Source: Arthrobacter sp. 24S4-2 (GTDB lineage Bacteria > Actinomycetota > Actinomycetes > Actinomycetales > Micrococcaceae). From it: a stretch of DNA of 64,000 nucleotides. The first letter of the stretch is position 1, and each line of letters starts with the position of its first letter. The DNA lies in the NCBI RefSeq assembly GCF_005280255.1, contig NZ_CP040018.1, positions 5,022,001 to 5,086,000 of the forward strand, written 5' to 3'. Below, piece by piece: positions 44,283-53,532 of this stretch. The notes beneath the pieces were generated by a model. The model worked only from the letters and a program-made list of their open reading frames with translations, had not been told where the DNA came from and ran no database searches. The translations under genes were made by a program, and so were the position numbers.

Positions 44283-45938
44283 GTGGCACGCGGCGATGGA
44301 AAACTTTCTCATGATCTTCTCCCTGGCGAAAAAGGCCCCCAGGACGCTTGCGGCGTCTTCGGGGTCTGGGCACCAGGTGAAGAAGTAGCAAAACTCACCT
44401 ATTACGGGCTGTATGCATTGCAGCACCGCGGTCAGGAGTCGGCTGGCATAGCAACCAGCGACGGCAAGCGGATCAACGTCTATAAGGACATGGGCCTCGT
44501 ATCCCAGGTCTTCGACGAGACCACGCTGAACACCCTGACCGGGCACCTGGCCGTCGGCCACTGCCGCTATTCCACTACCGGCGCCAGCCACTGGGCCAAT
44601 GCCCAGCCCACGCTTGGCGCCACCGCCACGGGCACCGTGGCCCTGGCCCACAACGGCAACCTCACCAACACTGCCGAGCTCAATGCCATGATCATTGAGC
44701 GCAACGGCGGCCAGCTCAGCGGCGAAATGAAGCAGGGCAACACCTCGGACACCGCCCTGGTCACCGCACTGCTGGAGGGCGAAGAGGGGAAGTCCCTCGA
44801 ACAGACCGCCATTGAACTGCTGCCCAAGATCAAGGGCGGCTTCTGCTTCGTCTTTATGGACGAAGGCACCCTCTACGCCGCTCGCGACACCTACGGCATC
44901 CGTCCGCTGGTCCTCGGCCGGCTGGAGCGAGGCTGGGTGGTCGCTTCCGAGCAGTCCGCCCTGGCCACGGTGGGCGCCAGCTTCATCCGCGAAATCGAAC
45001 CCGGCGAATTCATCGCCATCGACGAGGATGGCGTGCGGTCCCAGCGCTTTGCGGAACCGACGCCGGCGGGTTGCGTTTTCGAGTACGTGTACCTCGCCCG
45101 TCCGGACGCCGCCATCGCGGGACGCTCCGTGTACGAATCCCGCGTGGAGATGGGCCGCCAGCTGGCCCGCGAAAACACCCAGGAAGCGGACCTCGTCATT
45201 CCGGTTCCCGAATCCGGCACTCCCGCAGCCGTGGGTTACGCCGAGGAATCCGGCATTCCCTTCGCGCACGGCTTCGTCAAGAACTCCTACGTGGGCCGCA
45301 CGTTCATCCAGCCCTCGCAGACGCTGCGCCAGCTGGGCATCCGGCTCAAGCTCAACGCCCTTGAGTCCGTGATCCGCGGCAAGCGCGTTGTGGTGGTGGA
45401 TGACTCAATCGTCCGCGGCAACACGCAGCGTGCCATCGTCCGGATGCTCCGCGAAGCCGGCGCCGCGTCCGTCCATGTAAAGATTTCCTCCCCGCCCGTG
45501 CAGTGGCCCTGCTTCTACGGCATCGACTTCGCCTCCCGCGCGGAACTGATCGCCAACGGCGCCACCATCGAGGAAATCTCCCAGGCCATCGGCGCCGACT
45601 CGCTGGCCTACATCTCCGAAGACGGCATGATCGACGCCACCCGGCAGCCTCGCGAACGCCTCTGCACTGCCTGCTTCACCGGCAAGTACCCGATCGAACT
45701 TCCCGGCGCGGACAAGCTCGGCAAGAACCTGCTGGAACGCACCGACCTCGGCGGCCTGCCCGTTGCAGGAACCGCGGGAACCGCCGCTGGAGCCGCCACC
45801 GCCGCGGCTGTCGACACCGCCGAGGACCCGGCCGGAAAGCCCGGCGCCACGGGCTGCGATCCGGGACCGGACGCCGAGTTCGAAAACCTGCTGACCGACG
45901 CCGACCGTCTGACCGCTGACAAGAAAGAGTCCGTATGA
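44283..45938 (+). CDS. purF: Amidophosphoribosyltransferase
   Basis: This enzyme makes 5-phosphoribosylamine from PRPP and glutamine, the first committed step of purine synthesis. The GTG start at 44283 gives 551 residues. A propeptide of about 22 residues precedes the catalytic Cys23 in DACGVFGVW. The glutaminase domain has ALQHRGQESAG and GHCRYSTTG; the phosphoribosyltransferase part has VVVVDDSIVRGNTQ. The last ~50 residues are an Ala/Gly-rich extension. The stop overlaps the purM start (ATGA). Confidence 0.95.
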   Translation: MARGDGKLSHDLLPGEKGPQDACGVFGVWAPGEEVAKLTYYGLYALQHRGQESAGIATSDGKRINVYKDMGLVSQVFDETTLNTLTGHLAVGHCRYSTTGASHWANAQPTLGATATGTVALAHNGNLTNTAELNAMIIERNGGQLSGEMKQGNTSDTALVTALLEGEEGKSLEQTAIELLPKIKGGFCFVFMDEGTLYAARDTYGIRPLVLGRLERGWVVASEQSALATVGASFIREIEPGEFIAIDEDGVRSQRFAEPTPAGCVFEYVYLARPDAAIAGRSVYESRVEMGRQLARENTQEADLVIPVPESGTPAAVGYAEESGIPFAHGFVKNSYVGRTFIQPSQTLRQLGIRLKLNALESVIRGKRVVVVDDSIVRGNTQRAIVRMLREAGAASVHVKISSPPVQWPCFYGIDFASRAELIANGATIEEISQAIGADSLAYISEDGMIDATRQPRERLCTACFTGKYPIELPGADKLGKNLLERTDLGGLPVAGTAGTAAGAATAAAVDTAEDPAGKPGATGCDPGPDAEFENLLTDADRLTADKKESV

Positions 45939-47104
45939 CTTCCGCATCACCCGCCGCCGGCAACGCCTCAGAGACAGCCCGCGGCATCACATACGCCTCC
46001 GCCGGCGTCGACGTCGAAGCGGGTGACCGCGCCGTTGAACTGATGAAGGACGCCGTCAAGGCCACCCACAATTCCTCGGTGATCGGGGGCGTTGGCGGCT
46101 TCGCCGGGCTCTACGACGTCTCGAAGCTCCTCACCTACAAGCGCCCGCTGCTGGCCACGTCCACGGACGGCGTAGGCACCAAGGTGGCCATCGCCCAGGC
46201 CATGGACATCCACGACACCATCGGTTTCGACCTGGTGGGCATGGTGGTTGACGACATCGTAGTGGTAGGCGCCGAGCCGCTCTACATGACCGACTACATC
46301 GCCTGCGGCAAGGTGGTCCCCGAGCGCATCGCGGACATCGTCCGCGGCATCGCGGCCGCCTGCTCCGTGGCCGGCACCGCCCTGGTGGGCGGCGAAACCG
46401 CCGAGCACCCGGGCCTGCTGGGCGAGCACGAGTACGACGTCGCCGGTGCCGCCACCGGTGTTGTCGAGGCCTCCGAGCTGCTCGGCCCGGACCGTGTCCG
46501 TGCCGGCGACGTTGTGATCGGCATGGCCTCCTCCGGCCTGCACTCCAACGGCTACTCCCTGGTCCGCCGCGTCATCAACCACGCCGGGTGGGCCCTGGAC
46601 CGCCAAGTCTCCGAACTCGGCCGCACCCTGGGCGAGGAGCTCCTGGAACCGACCCGCGTCTACGCCGCCGACTGCCTGGACCTGGCACGCACCTTCCCGG
46701 TGAGCGGCTCCGCAGCCGGCAAGGCCGTGCACGGCTTCAGCCACGTCACCGGCGGAGGCCTCGCGGCCAACCTGGCCCGTGTTCTCCCGCAGGGCCTCAT
46801 TGCCACGGTGGACCGCGCCACGTGGGAACTGCCTGCCATCTTCAAACTGGTCTCGGAACTGGGCAATGTGCCGCTGGCCGACCTCGAGCGCACGCTGAAC
46901 CTCGGCGTGGGCATGGTGGCAATCGTCTCCCCCGAGGCCGCCGACGCCGCCGTGAACCGTCTGAACGACCGCGGCCTGCCCTCCTGGATCATGGGCACCG
47001 TCGAAGAGAACTCGGACTCCATCGTCAAGACCGGCCCGGACTACGTCCAGGGTGCCAAGGGTGTTGACGGCGGCGCAGTCCGACTGGTGAACGCCTACGC
47101 CTAA
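45935..47104 (+). CDS. purM: Phosphoribosylformylglycinamidine cyclo-ligase
   Basis: This 389-residue AIR synthetase converts FGAM to aminoimidazole ribotide. Signature sequences are YASAGVDVEAGDRAVELM, STDGVGTKVAIAQ, VVDDIVVVGAEPLYMTDYIA, GGETAEHPG and FSHVTGGGLAANLARVLP. It is coupled to purF by an ATGA overlap. Glycinamide-branch genes are not in the window. Confidence 0.95.
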   Translation: MTSASPAAGNASETARGITYASAGVDVEAGDRAVELMKDAVKATHNSSVIGGVGGFAGLYDVSKLLTYKRPLLATSTDGVGTKVAIAQAMDIHDTIGFDLVGMVVDDIVVVGAEPLYMTDYIACGKVVPERIADIVRGIAAACSVAGTALVGGETAEHPGLLGEHEYDVAGAATGVVEASELLGPDRVRAGDVVIGMASSGLHSNGYSLVRRVINHAGWALDRQVSELGRTLGEELLEPTRVYAADCLDLARTFPVSGSAAGKAVHGFSHVTGGGLAANLARVLPQGLIATVDRATWELPAIFKLVSELGNVPLADLERTLNLGVGMVAIVSPEAADAAVNRLNDRGLPSWIMGTVEENSDSIVKTGPDYVQGAKGVDGGAVRLVNAYA

Positions 47105-47121
47105 GGGTTCCTAAACCTCAT

Positions 47122-47177
47122 CGAGTGCTCCGCAACCGCCGTTTCGAGACCTGAAAACGGCAGTTACGGAGCACTCG
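47122..47177. terminator. Bidirectional terminator between purM and the ABC operon
   Basis: CGAGTGCTCCG (47122-47132) and CGGAGCACTCG (47167-47177) form the outer stem. Inner CCGTTT/AAACGG pairs extend it with a few mismatches. It lies between two convergent genes. Confidence 0.8.
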
Positions 47178-47188
47178 TCGTTTAAGAC

Positions 47189-47971
47189 CTAAAGTACGGC
47201 GGACAGAAAGGCGCGCGTCCGTTCGTGCTGCGGATGGTTGATGACCGCTTCAGCTGGACCTTCTTCAAGGATGCGTCCACCGTGCATAAACACCACACGG
47301 TCAGCCACATCCCTGGCGAACCCCATTTCGTGCGTGACCACAATCATCGTCATGCCGGTCCGGGCAAGGTTTTTCATGACGCGCAGGACCTCGCCGACGA
47401 GTTCCGGATCCAGGGCGGACGTGGGCTCGTCAAAGAGCATCAGCTTCGGTTCCATGCAAAGCGCACGGGCGATCGCCACACGCTGCTGCTGCCCGCCCGA
47501 GAGATGGCGAGGATAGGCCTGCGCCTTCTCTGCCAGCCCCACCTCCTCCAGGAGTCCGAGGGCCCGACGCCGGACCTCGTCCTTCCGCTGCCTGAGCACC
47601 CTCAGCGGGGCTTCCATGAGGTTTTCGAGGACGGTCATGTGCGGGAAGAGGTTGAAATGCTGGAAGACCATGCCGATGCCGGCCCGGTCGGCGCAGATCT
47701 CGTTGTGGGACTGCTCGTGCAGCTTGTGGCCCTTGAGGCGGTAGCCCACCACCCGGTCCTCCACGCGGAGCAGCCCGCCGTCGATCTTTTCCAGATGGTT
47801 CACGCACCGCAGGAAGGTACTCTTTCCCGATCCGGACGCGCCGATGATACAGACCACTTCGCCGCGCCGGATTTCAAGATCGATGCCTTTGAGGACCTCG
47901 TTGTTGCCGAAGCTCTTTCGGACGTCCTCGGCGCGCACCAGCGGCTTTTGTTCTGCTGTCCCGGTTGTCAT
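47189..47971 (-). CDS. Amino-acid-type ABC transporter ATP-binding protein
   Basis: This 260-residue ATPase of the polar amino acid uptake family has Walker A GASGSGKST, MVFQHFNLFPHMTVLENLMEAP, signature LSGGQQQRVAIARAL and Walker B LMLFDEPTSALDPELVGEVL with VVTHEMGFARDVADRV. It is the last gene of a minus-strand operon and overlaps the permease gene by ATGA (47968-47971). The substrate is not readable from the ATPase. Confidence 0.93.
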   Translation of the reverse strand: MTTGTAEQKPLVRAEDVRKSFGNNEVLKGIDLEIRRGEVVCIIGASGSGKSTFLRCVNHLEKIDGGLLRVEDRVVGYRLKGHKLHEQSHNEICADRAGIGMVFQHFNLFPHMTVLENLMEAPLRVLRQRKDEVRRRALGLLEEVGLAEKAQAYPRHLSGGQQQRVAIARALCMEPKLMLFDEPTSALDPELVGEVLRVMKNLARTGMTMIVVTHEMGFARDVADRVVFMHGGRILEEGPAEAVINHPQHERTRAFLSAVL

Positions 47972-48906
47972 GATTGGCTGCCCCTTCCTGAGGCTTGTGG
48001 GGAGTGGACCCTGAAGAAACGACGCAGGCGCTCGGCCGCGGACGGCGGCAAGGACCGGGAGGTACCGCGGGAGAAACGCCGTTCCACGTAGCCCTGGCCA
48101 ACGCTGAACACGGTGGTGAAAATGATGTACCAGATGCTGGCCACGAGCAGCAGCGGCACCACCTGGAGGTTCTTTGAGTAGATGATCTGCGCTGAATAGA
48201 GCAGTTCCGGGACGGCGATGACGCTGACCAGTGATGTCATTTTCAGCATTCCGATGAACTCGTTGCCGGTGGGCGGGATGATCACCCGCATGGCCTGCGG
48301 CAGGATCACCCGGAACAGGGTCTGCAGGCGGGACATTCCCAGGGCGCCGGCAGCCTCGCCCTGGCCCTGGTCAATGGACTGGATCCCGGCACGGACGATC
48401 TCCGACATGTAGGCCGCTTCGTTGAGGCCCAGGCCCAGGATTGCCGCGGCCAGCGGTGTGATCAGCTGATTGGCATCCAGGCTGACGCCCGGGATACCGA
48501 ACGTGATTTCGGGATACAGCGCTGACAGATTGAACCAGAACAGCAGCTGCACCAGCACAGGAGTGCCGCGGAAGATCGTCACATACATGCCGGCTGAAGT
48601 CTTGACCACCGGATTGGCGGAGAGCTGCATTACGGCCAGGATGACGCCCAGGGCAACGCCCACTGCCATGCAGACGAGGGTCAGCATCAGCGTGATGCCA
48701 ATGCCGTTGACGATTGTGGTGTCCCGGAAGTACAGGGCCACTTTGTCCCAACCGAAGCGCGGGTTCGTCACGGCTGAGGCAAGAACGAGAAGGACGACGG
48801 CGGCGACCGCCGCTGCGGCGACCCAGCGCCATGGGTGCCGGGCCGTAACCACGGTGTACTCTCCCCTGGCGCTGGCGGTCTTTGGAATGCTCATCGTGCC
48901 GCTCAC
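47968..48906 (-). CDS. Amino-acid-type ABC transporter permease
   Basis: This is a 312-residue membrane protein. I use GTG 48906, which overlaps the binding-protein stop (GTGA); ATG 48894 (MSIPKTAS) is also possible. The His/Glu/Gln permease family region is clear: INGIGITLMLTLVCMAVGVALGVILAVMQL, FRGTPVLVQLLFWFN, and the EAA loop EAAGALGMSRLQTLFRVILPQAMRVIIPP. Only one permease gene is present, so it probably works as a homodimer. Confidence 0.92.
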   Translation of the reverse strand: MSGTMSIPKTASARGEYTVVTARHPWRWVAAAAVAAVVLLVLASAVTNPRFGWDKVALYFRDTTIVNGIGITLMLTLVCMAVGVALGVILAVMQLSANPVVKTSAGMYVTIFRGTPVLVQLLFWFNLSALYPEITFGIPGVSLDANQLITPLAAAILGLGLNEAAYMSEIVRAGIQSIDQGQGEAAGALGMSRLQTLFRVILPQAMRVIIPPTGNEFIGMLKMTSLVSVIAVPELLYSAQIIYSKNLQVVPLLLVASIWYIIFTTVFSVGQGYVERRFSRGTSRSLPPSAAERLRRFFRVHSPQASGRGSQS

Positions 48907-49844
48907 CGGGTGGCACCTGCGTCGACCTGGTCCGCGCTGACCTTCACGGAATCGGGGATGCCGTACTTGGCGTTGATCGAGGTGTAGGTGTCACTTGCCA
49001 CCAGCGCCTCGACGGCCGCCACGACGGCCTTGGTCAGCGGCGAGCCCTTCGGCATGGCGATGCCCACAGCCGTGGGATCCCAGCCGGTGCCGGGGGCAAG
49101 TTCGAAGGAGCCTCCGGACAGTTTGCTGGCGTAGGCCATGCCGATGTCTCCGGACAGGACGCCGTCCACACGGCCGGAGGTGAGGGCCAGGTTGGCCTCG
49201 TGCTGGGAGGGGAAGAGCTGGATGTCGATCGGGGGCCGCCCCGCGTCCATGCACTGCTTCGAAAAGGCCGGCAGGGTTTCGATGCCCTGCGACGTTCCCT
49301 TTTCGCCGCCGATCTTGGTGCCGCACAGCTTCATGGCGTCAAGGGCGAGGTTCTTCGGATTCCCCTGCTTGACTGCCAGGCCCGAGCCGCTGTTCATGTA
49401 GGTGGCGAAGTCGGCGTTCTTCTTCCGCTCAGCGGTGACGTTGAATCCGGAGATGCCGACGTCGTACTTTTGCGATCCCACTCCCGGGAGGATGGTGTCA
49501 AAGGTGGCCGGGATCATCTTCACTTCGAGGCCAAGGGTTTCCCCGAGGGCCCTGGCGAAGTCTGCGTCCCAGCCTGTCACTGTCTTGTTGTCCTCGGCGT
49601 AGAACTCGTAGGGCGGGAAGGTCGGGTCTGTTCCGACCAGCAAGGTTCCCTTGGACCTGACCTCCGCGGGCAGCAGGTCAGCGGCCGTCTGGTTGAGCGG
49701 CGCGGCGGATATGGCGCCGTTCTGCCCAGGCAGGGGGTGAGCGGCGGCGCTCCCGCCCTCAAGGGATGCGTTGGTGCAACCGCTCAGCCCCACGATGGCT
49801 GCGAGCAGCCAAGGGCCGGTGGTCACGACATTACGATGAGACAT
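48903..49844 (-). CDS. Extracellular solute-binding lipoprotein, family 3
   Basis: This 313-residue binding protein starts at ATG 49844 (MSHRNVVTTG), with GGAAGG upstream. The lipobox LSGC is at about residues 20-23. The type-3 fold signature is KGTLLVGTDPTFPPYEFYAEDNKTVTGWDADFARALGETLG, followed by DTILPGVGSQKYDVGISGF. The aspartate/arginine positions that bind an amino-acid carboxylate and amine appear retained (GVLSGDIGMAYA). It overlaps the deacylase gene by 14 bp, tying the uptake to that enzyme. Confidence 0.92.
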   Translation of the reverse strand: MSHRNVVTTGPWLLAAIVGLSGCTNASLEGGSAAAHPLPGQNGAISAAPLNQTAADLLPAEVRSKGTLLVGTDPTFPPYEFYAEDNKTVTGWDADFARALGETLGLEVKMIPATFDTILPGVGSQKYDVGISGFNVTAERKKNADFATYMNSGSGLAVKQGNPKNLALDAMKLCGTKIGGEKGTSQGIETLPAFSKQCMDAGRPPIDIQLFPSQHEANLALTSGRVDGVLSGDIGMAYASKLSGGSFELAPGTGWDPTAVGIAMPKGSPLTKAVVAAVEALVASDTYTSINAKYGIPDSVKVSADQVDAGATR

Positions 49845-50898
49845 AGTTGCCTTCCGGGTGAGTTGTTCCATGGTCAACGGCGATGTTGACCATGGTGGTG
49901 CCGACGTTGACGGGGGCCGGATGCCGAACGATGGCAACCACCCCGTCAATGGGTGCAAAGAATTCCTTGGATGGGCGGTCGAGTTCCTCGACTGAATGGA
50001 CCCTGGCCACGACGTCCCCCGCCGCCACGGATTGCCCCAGCTCAACGGTGGGTTCGAAGAGTCCGGCCATGGTGGAGTTCACCGGGGACAGCGGCGTGAG
50101 TTCCACCCACCGGACCGGGGATTGGGCGCCCGGTAGGACGGTGGCCCTTTCCCTGGCATGTCCCGGGGGCTGCCCGATCGCGAGGAGGCCCCAGTGGCCC
50201 AGAAGGGCCCGGAGTCCTGTCCGGGCGCGCTCCAGGATCCGCAGTGATACCGTCCCGCCGCCGCCCAGTTCGGTGGAGATCATGGGAACACCGGCCCGGT
50301 CGGCGGCGCCGCTGATGGAGCCGGATTTCAGCATGGGCTGCACCACCACCGAGTACGGCGCGTTGAAGGCTGCCACGGCTGCGGTCTTTTGTGCCCAAAG
50401 TTCCGGCGTGGGTCCGTGGTAGACGAACGCTGAAGGCACGTATTCGGAGGCGATTCCGCCGGAATGGATGTCCATGACGAAATCCGCCAGCGGGAGGAGC
50501 TCCTCCGCCACGATGGAAGCAATTTGCTGGGCGGGCCCACCGCCGGCGTCGCCTGGAAGGGCCCTGTTGAGGTTCACGCCGTCCACGCTGGCAACCCGGC
50601 GCCCTTCCCTGACCGCAGCGATGTTCAGCGCGGGCAGGATGATGAGGCGTCCGGAGACTTCCTCCGGATTGGTGGACCGGATGAGCTCCTGCAGGAGGAT
50701 CTGGCCTTCGTACTCATCGCCGTGGGTTCCGGCGATCAAAAGCACTGTGGGGCCCGGGCCGCCGTTGAGAACAGCGATAGGGGACGGGATAACGGCCGCG
50801 TCGTGGGCGTTATCCGAATGTTCGATCTCCAGGTAACCGAACTGCCTGCCCGCAGCCAAGAAATCAATACCGGGAATTCGGGGGATACACAGGGTCAT
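49831..50898 (-). CDS. AstE/AspA-family deacylase (succinylglutamate desuccinylase/aspartoacylase-like)
   Basis: This 355-residue zinc hydrolase starts at ATG 50898 (MTLCIPRIPG); the frame also extends to GTG 50937 inside the operator palindrome. Motifs are AGTHGDEYEGQILLQEL (zinc ligands His and Glu), NLNRALPGD and DIHSGGIASEYVP. The family removes acyl groups from amino acids, for example N-acetyl-diaminobutyrate in ectoine breakdown. With the amino-acid-type importer and GntR regulator it suggests import and deacylation of an N-acylated amino acid. The ectoine hydrolase and aminotransferase genes are absent, so the substrate is open. Confidence 0.85.
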   Translation of the reverse strand: MTLCIPRIPGIDFLAAGRQFGYLEIEHSDNAHDAAVIPSPIAVLNGGPGPTVLLIAGTHGDEYEGQILLQELIRSTNPEEVSGRLIILPALNIAAVREGRRVASVDGVNLNRALPGDAGGGPAQQIASIVAEELLPLADFVMDIHSGGIASEYVPSAFVYHGPTPELWAQKTAAVAAFNAPYSVVVQPMLKSGSISGAADRAGVPMISTELGGGGTVSLRILERARTGLRALLGHWGLLAIGQPPGHARERATVLPGAQSPVRWVELTPLSPVNSTMAGLFEPTVELGQSVAAGDVVARVHSVEELDRPSKEFFAPIDGVVAIVRHPAPVNVGTTMVNIAVDHGTTHPEGNYVSS

Positions 50899-50932
50899 GG
50901 GCTTGCTTTCGGCTAGACTGAGAAGGATTGGA

Positions 50933-50950
50933 TTCACTGTATACAGTGAA
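50933..50950. promoter_or_regulatory. Perfect GntR-type palindromic operator
   Basis: TTCACTGTATACAGTGAA is an exact 18-bp palindrome (50933-50950) with a TGTATACA core, typical of GntR/FadR-type operators. A further half-like ATACTGTGATG follows. The site lies between the divergent deacylase-ABC operon and the gntR gene, about 60 bp before the gntR start. Confidence 0.85.
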
Positions 50951-51011
50951 TACTGTGATGTAAAGCACGTAGAATCGAATGGTTCTTGGGACCAGTGAGG
51001 GGATGAGGCAA

Positions 51012-51638
51012 ATGGCTGCGCAAGTTGCCAGGAAGATGCGGCCGCTGAGCGAGCAGGTCTACGAGCGGATCAGCGACGAAATCGTCAACGGCGTGGTTGA
51101 GCCGGGCGCACCCCTGGTCCAGGAGCAGCTTGCGGACGAATACGGAGTTTCAAGAACCCCGGTCCGCGATGCGCTGAACCGGCTGGTACACGAGGGTTTG
51201 GCAACTTTGGTTCCGGGCGCCGGATACTTCGCGACGACCTTGACGCCGTCGAACGTGGCAGAGGTCTATGAGGTCCGCAAGGCCCTGGAGATCATGGCCA
51301 TCAGGCAGTTCGGCGCCCAGTATTCGCCTTTGGAGCTGGCCCGGCTGGAGCTGATGATCGCCGAGGGATCCGCCAGCGCCGACGCGGAGGCGCTGTTCGC
51401 GGCAACACGGCGGTTCCACCTGAACATCGCAGCGCCGTGCCCGAACAAATTCCTGCTGACCACCCTCGAATCCGTGTGGGACAACCCCGTCCAGCGCCTG
51501 ATCAGCCGCTCATATCCGCTGGACGAGGCCAAGCTGGCCCGCGTTGCCGATGCGCACAGCAAGATTCTGGCCGCAGCCAGGGCCGGCGACCCTGACCTCC
51601 TGATTTCCCTCCTGGATCTGTGCCACGAGCAGGACTAG
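51012..51638 (+). CDS. GntR-family (FCD) regulator of the deacylase-ABC operon
   Basis: I start this at ATG 51012 (MAAQVARKM), because GAGGGG lies about 9 bases before it; ATG 51003 is an alternative. The 208-residue protein has the GntR winged helix (VYERISDEIVNGVVEPGAPLVQEQLADEYGVSRTPVRDALNRLVHEGLA) and a C-terminal FCD-type domain (EVYEVRKALEIMAIRQF, RRFHLNIA, DAHSKILAAARAGD). It faces the operon across a perfect palindrome and probably represses it until the imported acyl amino acid binds. Confidence 0.9.
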   Translation: MAAQVARKMRPLSEQVYERISDEIVNGVVEPGAPLVQEQLADEYGVSRTPVRDALNRLVHEGLATLVPGAGYFATTLTPSNVAEVYEVRKALEIMAIRQFGAQYSPLELARLELMIAEGSASADAEALFAATRRFHLNIAAPCPNKFLLTTLESVWDNPVQRLISRSYPLDEAKLARVADAHSKILAAARAGDPDLLISLLDLCHEQD

Positions 51639-51665
51639 GCGTAACGGCCGGAGCACCCGATCTGT

Positions 51666-52547
51666 TTAGACCTCCAACACGCTGAACACGCCGCCCTGCG
51701 GGTCTTGGAGCGTGGCCACGCTTCCGGCGTCCTCGTCGTCGGGGTCACCCTCCGGTTCGATCAGGACGATGGCACCCGCGGCGACAGCGGCGGCCACCGC
51801 GTCCGCGACGCTGGAGACGCCAAAATAGACCTGCCAGCCCGTCTGCAATGCATGCTCGTCCGGCTCCGCTTTGTCCCCGTTGCCGGCGGGGTACTCCGGC
51901 TCCGCACCCCAGAACTCCGCCTCGTCCTCCTCGTCGGCATCGTCGGCATCGTCCGCCGGGAGCGCAGCGATCCCTGCCACCTCGGCCGAGTCCACCATCA
52001 GCGTGGTGTACGTGCCGCCGTCGTCCTGCGGGTACTCGGTGACGTCATGACCGAACAGCTGCTGGAAGAAAGCGACGGCGGCCTGGGGCTCCGGGGTCAG
52101 CAGCTCCGCCCAGGCAAGCGCGCCGGGCTCGTTGTAGCGGGCGGCGCCGGTATGGGTTCCGGGCTGCCAGACCCCGGTGGTGCCGCCGCCGGGAGGCGCC
52201 AGGAAGACCATGATGCCGGTGTCCCCCACTTCCTCCGGTCCGAACTCCACTGCGCCGCCGGCATGCGGGGTTTCCTCCACTATGGCTCCGGCATCAGCGG
52301 CAGCAAAGTAGATGTTCCACTGCGCGGGCGTTCCGGAGGCTTCCTGCTGCGGGTTCTGCGGCGCGATGACGGTGACGAGGTCATCGCCCAGGAAGGCCTT
52401 CGAATAGCTGCGCCCGTCCGGGGTGGGCAGATTCTCGTAGCGCCAGCCAAACACTGCCGCATAGAAGGTCTTGGCCGCGGGCACGTCCTTGGTCTGAAGG
52501 TCGGCCCAGCAGATCTCACCCGCCTTGAACGTGGTGCGCCCGGTCAC
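51666..52547 (-). CDS. VOC-superfamily protein with two glyoxalase-like domains
   Basis: This 293-residue protein has two VOC domains. The first spans ~residues 8-130 (GEICWADLQTKDVPAAKTFYAAVFGWRYE) and the second ~140-293 (GALAWAELLTPEPQAAVAFFQQLFGHDVTE). An acidic insert (ADDADDADEEDEAEFWG) separates strands of the second domain. Its ATG overlaps the stop of the next VOC gene (52544-52547). VOC proteins of this kind are used in antibiotic or toxin resistance and glyoxalase-type chemistry; the substrate is unknown. Confidence 0.85.
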   Translation of the reverse strand: MTGRTTFKAGEICWADLQTKDVPAAKTFYAAVFGWRYENLPTPDGRSYSKAFLGDDLVTVIAPQNPQQEASGTPAQWNIYFAAADAGAIVEETPHAGGAVEFGPEEVGDTGIMVFLAPPGGGTTGVWQPGTHTGAARYNEPGALAWAELLTPEPQAAVAFFQQLFGHDVTEYPQDDGGTYTTLMVDSAEVAGIAALPADDADDADEEDEAEFWGAEPEYPAGNGDKAEPDEHALQTGWQVYFGVSSVADAVAAAVAAGAIVLIEPEGDPDDEDAGSVATLQDPQGGVFSVLEV

Positions 52548-53338
52548 TGGGCTGCCGTGCTTTCGGCGGCCATGATGCTGAAGGCGGCCCCGTTCGGGTC
52601 CGCGAGCACGGCCAGACGGCCCACGCCGGGGACGTCGAATCCGGGAACGTGGACCTGCCCGCCGAGCTCGGCCGCACGTGCCGCGGCCACCTCCACATCC
52701 TCAACCTTGAAATAGGTCATCCAGAACGGCGGCCCGCCTTCCATCGGCGGCTTCATGGCCCCCGCCACGGGCTTTCCGTCCACGATGAAGTTGGTGTACT
52801 CGCTGAGCTCGCCCGCCGGCCCCGTCTGCGAGGTGCATCCGGTCACGGCCTCATAGAACGCGACGGCCCGGGGCACGTCGGCGGTCTGCAGCTCACTCCA
52901 GACCATGGTGCCGGGTTCGTCCACCAGTCCGGACCCGATATGGGACCCCGCCTGCCAGAAACCGACCTGGGCCCCTGTGGGATCCGCCGCAAAGAACCTC
53001 CGGCCGCCGCCGTTCTCGACGTCATCAACCGGATACACCAGCGTTCCGCCTGCCTCGGTGACCTTCGCGGCGGCCTCATCGGCATTGTCCACGGCAAGGT
53101 AGCTGGCCCAGTAGGAGGGCATGCCGGCAGCTGCCATGTCCGGCATCTGCTGCATCATCCCGGCTACGTAGCGGCCCTGCAGCCTTGCCATGTAGTAGGT
53201 CATCTCCGGCCGCGCGGGCATGGCGTCCAGCTCCCAGCCGAACAGCTGCGAGTAGAACGCCTTGGCCGCCTCGATGTCGCTCGCAGAGAGGTCCGCCCAA
53301 CACGGCGTGCCCTGCTTGTAGCTCTCAACCTCTGGCAT
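52544..53338 (-). CDS. Second two-domain VOC-superfamily protein
   Basis: This 264-residue paralogue of the next gene starts at ATG 53338 (MPEVESYKQGTPCWADL), with AGGGGAT upstream. The halves are KQGTPCWADLSASDIEAAKAFYSQLFGWELDA and TMVWSELQTADVPRAVAFYEAVTGCTSQ. The pair forms a two-gene operon, probably by gene duplication. No partner enzyme is adjacent. Confidence 0.85.
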   Translation of the reverse strand: MPEVESYKQGTPCWADLSASDIEAAKAFYSQLFGWELDAMPARPEMTYYMARLQGRYVAGMMQQMPDMAAAGMPSYWASYLAVDNADEAAAKVTEAGGTLVYPVDDVENGGGRRFFAADPTGAQVGFWQAGSHIGSGLVDEPGTMVWSELQTADVPRAVAFYEAVTGCTSQTGPAGELSEYTNFIVDGKPVAGAMKPPMEGGPPFWMTYFKVEDVEVAAARAAELGGQVHVPGFDVPGVGRLAVLADPNGAAFSIMAAESTAAQ

Positions 53339-53532
53339 GGAATTCAATCCCCTTCGACCGCCGATGGGCCCGTCAATGGAACAGCCCACGATCAACCTAG
53401 TACGGGGGTGCGACACTGACAACAGCCGCCCCTGACCTCTCGCCGGGCCCGTTGTAGCGCCGGCTTCGCGGGAGGACAATGGCCGCAGGGACGGTCCGCC
53501 ACCGCCGAAGGACCGCCGGGATGGAGTGCGTC

